Assembly: GCA_963700925.1 (NCBI GenBank)
Contig: OY969553.1
Span: 4,216,001 to 4,280,000, forward strand
Origin: CAWJMD01 sp963700925
GTDB taxonomy: Bacteria; Actinomycetota; Actinomycetes; Actinomycetales; CAWJMD01
Length of the DNA: 64,000 bases
Direction of reading: 5' to 3'
Positions 62,218 to 64,000 of the stretch are shown piece after piece. The notes beneath the pieces were generated by a model. The model searched no databases, was not told where the DNA came from, and saw only the letters and a program-made list of their open reading frames with translations. Each line of letters opens with the position of its first letter. The first letter of the stretch is position 1. The position numbers and the translations under genes were made by a program.

Positions 62218-64000
62218 CTACTGCCGCTCGAGCACCACGTCGTCCACGAACCCCCGGAACGGTCCGTCCCGGTCTGCGGAGTCGAAGCTGAACGCGACCG
62301 ACTGCACCTGACGTCCGGCTGCCACGGCGCCGACGTCGAGCGTCACCTGCTGCCACGTGTCGTTCGTCAGGACCGTCCCCAGGTCGCGCGGGTGACCGCT
62401 GGCGCCCTCTACGGTCAGTGGCGACAGGTCGTGCAGGAACGTGCCGTCCGTGAACTGAAGGTCGAGTCCGACGAACGTGCTGACGCTGTCGGTGTCGCTC
62501 TCCGGCATGACCCACCAGGAGAGCGTCGTGGACGGGCGCACCCAGGTACCGCCAGGCACCCCCAGCACTGCGCTGGTCGCCGAGGCGGGGCCGTCGCCCG
62601 CAGCGATCCCCGAGTAGAGCAGGATGCCTCTCCCACTGTGCTCTTGGCCTTCAGGAGCCGTGCCGCCGGTGGTCTCCATCCCACCGAGGTCGCAGCAGTA
62701 CTCCTCCACGCCGGTCGACTCGAGGCGCACGTTGCTCAGCGCGGCCGGCTCGCCGCCCTCGAAGGAGGTCGTCAGGTCCGTGCCGGTGGCGTCCCACTCC
62801 TCCTGGGTCCACGCCGCCACCGAGACGGCGAAGTCGCGGCTGCCGGTCGCCTGGCCACGCGTCACCGTCAGCGTGAGCGCGGCGGAGGCCGGGTCCTCCC
62901 CGATGTCGGGGCGCCGCACCAGACGCCCGGAGTCCGAGACCAGAGTGGGATCGGACGACTCCCACGCGAACGACGGCCCGGTGGGCAGGTCGACGTCCTG
63001 GGTGACGTCGGACGTGTCCCCGAGGTCGACGCCCGCGAGGGTCTCCTCCACCCATTCCTCGTCGCTGAGGGGCGCGCCCTCGACGCCGAGCAGCTCGATC
63101 TCGGCCAGGGACGTCGAACCGGGCTCGCTGACGCCTGTGACGCGGAGCCGGTAGTGCTTGTAGCCCTTCGGCTTCGCGATCTCGAACGGCCGGGTCTGGC
63201 GCCGCCACGTGAACGTCTCGCTGCTGCGGCGGTCGAGGGCGGTCCAGCGCGTCCCGTCACGCGAACCCTCGAGAACCCATGAGGTCGGGTCGCCGGTCGA
63301 GGGTCCGGAGGTGAGGGTGTAGCGGCTGACGGTCGTCCGCGGCGCCGTGAACCGGTAGCCGATCGTGGCGTTGTCGGCCAGATCGACCGACGTCGCGGAC
63401 GTGTTGTCGAACAGGCGCGGCGCGCCTGCTACGCCAGAGGCGAAGCCCGCTTCCCCGCCGGTGGCGTCGGCGAGCGGCGGCGCCGCCTTGTCGCTGGGCG
63501 ATGCCGGCAGGGCCTTCGCACTCGAGCCCCACGTGCTGGGCTCCGGACCCATCCGGAACCGAACCGTGCCTCCATCGGCCAGGGCGGCGTGGTTGAACCA
63601 CGGCTTGTCCCACTTCTTTCCGTCGACGGTCACGCCCTGCACGTACACGTTCTCGGCGCTGTTGCCCGGCGCGTCGATGACGAGGTCCTTGCCGTTCTCG
63701 AGGTGCACGGTCGCCCGGTCGAAGAGCGGTGACCCGGCGGCATAGGTGCCGGATCCGAGCTGCAGCGGGTAGAACCCGAGCGCGCTGAACACCCACCAGG
63801 CAGAGGTCTCTCCGTTGTCCTCGTCGCCGGCGTAGCCCTGCCCGATCTCGCTGCCGGTGTAGTGACGCGACAGCACCTCGCGGGTGATGGCCTGCGTCTT
63901 CCACGGCTGACCGGTGTGCGTGTACATCCACGGGATGTGGTGCGCGACCTGGTTGCTGAAGCCCCACATGCCCATTCGCACGTCGCGGGCCTCGATCATC
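62218..64000 (-). CDS. GH92-type glycosidase, C-terminal part (5' end outside window)
   Basis: The last 593 or so residues of a large secreted enzyme; its start lies beyond base 64000. The visible N-terminal part is the C-terminal portion of the GH92 (alpha-mannosidase) catalytic domain, shown by GYAGDEDNGETSAWWVFSALGFYPL, which holds catalytic acidic residues, and by HIPWMYTHTGQPWKTQ. After about residue 165 come beta-rich modules: a discoidin-like unit (GEAGFASGVAGAPRLFDNTSATSVDL), a region with Ig/Big-like linkers, and a last sandwich domain ending FRGFVDDVVLERQ. Such modules bind glycans or the cell surface. Substrates are probably alpha-mannosides from eukaryotic or bacterial glycans. 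Nearest neighbour on the plus strand is convergent. Confidence 0.9.
   Translation of the reverse strand, partial: MIEARDVRMGMWGFSNQVAHHIPWMYTHTGQPWKTQAITREVLSRHYTGSEIGQGYAGDEDNGETSAWWVFSALGFYPLQLGSGTYAAGSPLFDRATVHLENGKDLVIDAPGNSAENVYVQGVTVDGKKWDKPWFNHAALADGGTVRFRMGPEPSTWGSSAKALPASPSDKAAPPLADATGGEAGFASGVAGAPRLFDNTSATSVDLADNATIGYRFTAPRTTVSRYTLTSGPSTGDPTSWVLEGSRDGTRWTALDRRSSETFTWRRQTRPFEIAKPKGYKHYRLRVTGVSEPGSTSLAEIELLGVEGAPLSDEEWVEETLAGVDLGDTSDVTQDVDLPTGPSFAWESSDPTLVSDSGRLVRRPDIGEDPASAALTLTVTRGQATGSRDFAVSVAAWTQEEWDATGTDLTTSFEGGEPAALSNVRLESTGVEEYCCDLGGMETTGGTAPEGQEHSGRGILLYSGIAAGDGPASATSAVLGVPGGTWVRPSTTLSWWVMPESDTDSVSTFVGLDLQFTDGTFLHDLSPLTVEGASGHPRDLGTVLTNDTWQQVTLDVGAVAAGRQVQSVAFSFDSADRDGPFRGFVDDVVLERQ

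Overview
The window is a GC-rich, gene-dense stretch of a high-GC actinobacterial chromosome. Evidence for this includes frequent GTG starts, an ANTAR response regulator, a mycothiol-dependent (MDMPI-type) enzyme, an AftD-like arabinofuranosyltransferase with a DUF2613 companion, a CoaE-GrpB fusion and promoters of TANNNT type directly in front of start codons. The core order pyk - pdtaR - polA - rpsA - coaE - uvrB - uvrA matches the order I know from Mycobacterium tuberculosis (Rv1617-Rv1638). The overall style suggests Propionibacteriales (Nocardioides/Aeromicrobium-like), but I cannot fix the genus without a search.

Layout. 1-4.4 kb: glutamate synthase (gltB 3' end, gltD) and pyruvate kinase. 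4.4-7.3 kb: a lipoprotein, an NmrA-like protein, a frameshifted HTH-LAGLIDADG gene and a short-variable-arm tRNA-Leu(CAA). 7.3-13.7 kb: pdtaR-like ANTAR regulator, then a branched-chain amino-acid ABC system (livK on +, livHMGF on -, facing each other across a strong terminator). 13.9-17.3 kb: GNAT acetyltransferase and polA. 17.3-33.5 kb: an envelope-glycan block with AftD, two more polytopic GT-C-like proteins, a GT4 glycosyltransferase, a DUF3068/PorA-like protein, the tiny DUF2613 protein and several class I methyltransferases. It resembles the M. tuberculosis Rv0224c-Rv0236A region and lies between polA and rpsA. 33.5-38.8 kb: rpsA, a duplicated-domain small protein and a SARP/AAA/TPR regulator.

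38.9-48.2 kb is the most unusual part: a tightly coupled eight- or nine-gene operon. It has five tandem paralogous membrane proteins that look like sensor modules without kinase domains, a SpoIIE-type phosphatase fused to an RsbW-like ATPase, two STAS anti-sigma-antagonist proteins and a protein of unknown function. I read it as a multi-input partner-switching signalling cassette whose output is not visible here.

48.2-61.4 kb: coaE-grpB, a frameshifted TPR/LuxR regulator, a methyltransferase, uvrB, a YjbR-like protein, peptide deformylase, a secreted delta-60-type protein, an MDMPI/metallo-hydrolase pair and uvrA. Both uvr genes carry a DNA-damage (PafBC/RecA-NDp) promoter motif. uvrA ends in a lysine/alanine-rich histone-like tail. 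61.6-64 kb: a Rieske lipoprotein and the 3' part of a GH92-type glycosidase that runs off the window. No gene-free stretch exceeds about 240 bases. I saw no rRNA, CRISPR array, IS element or replication origin.
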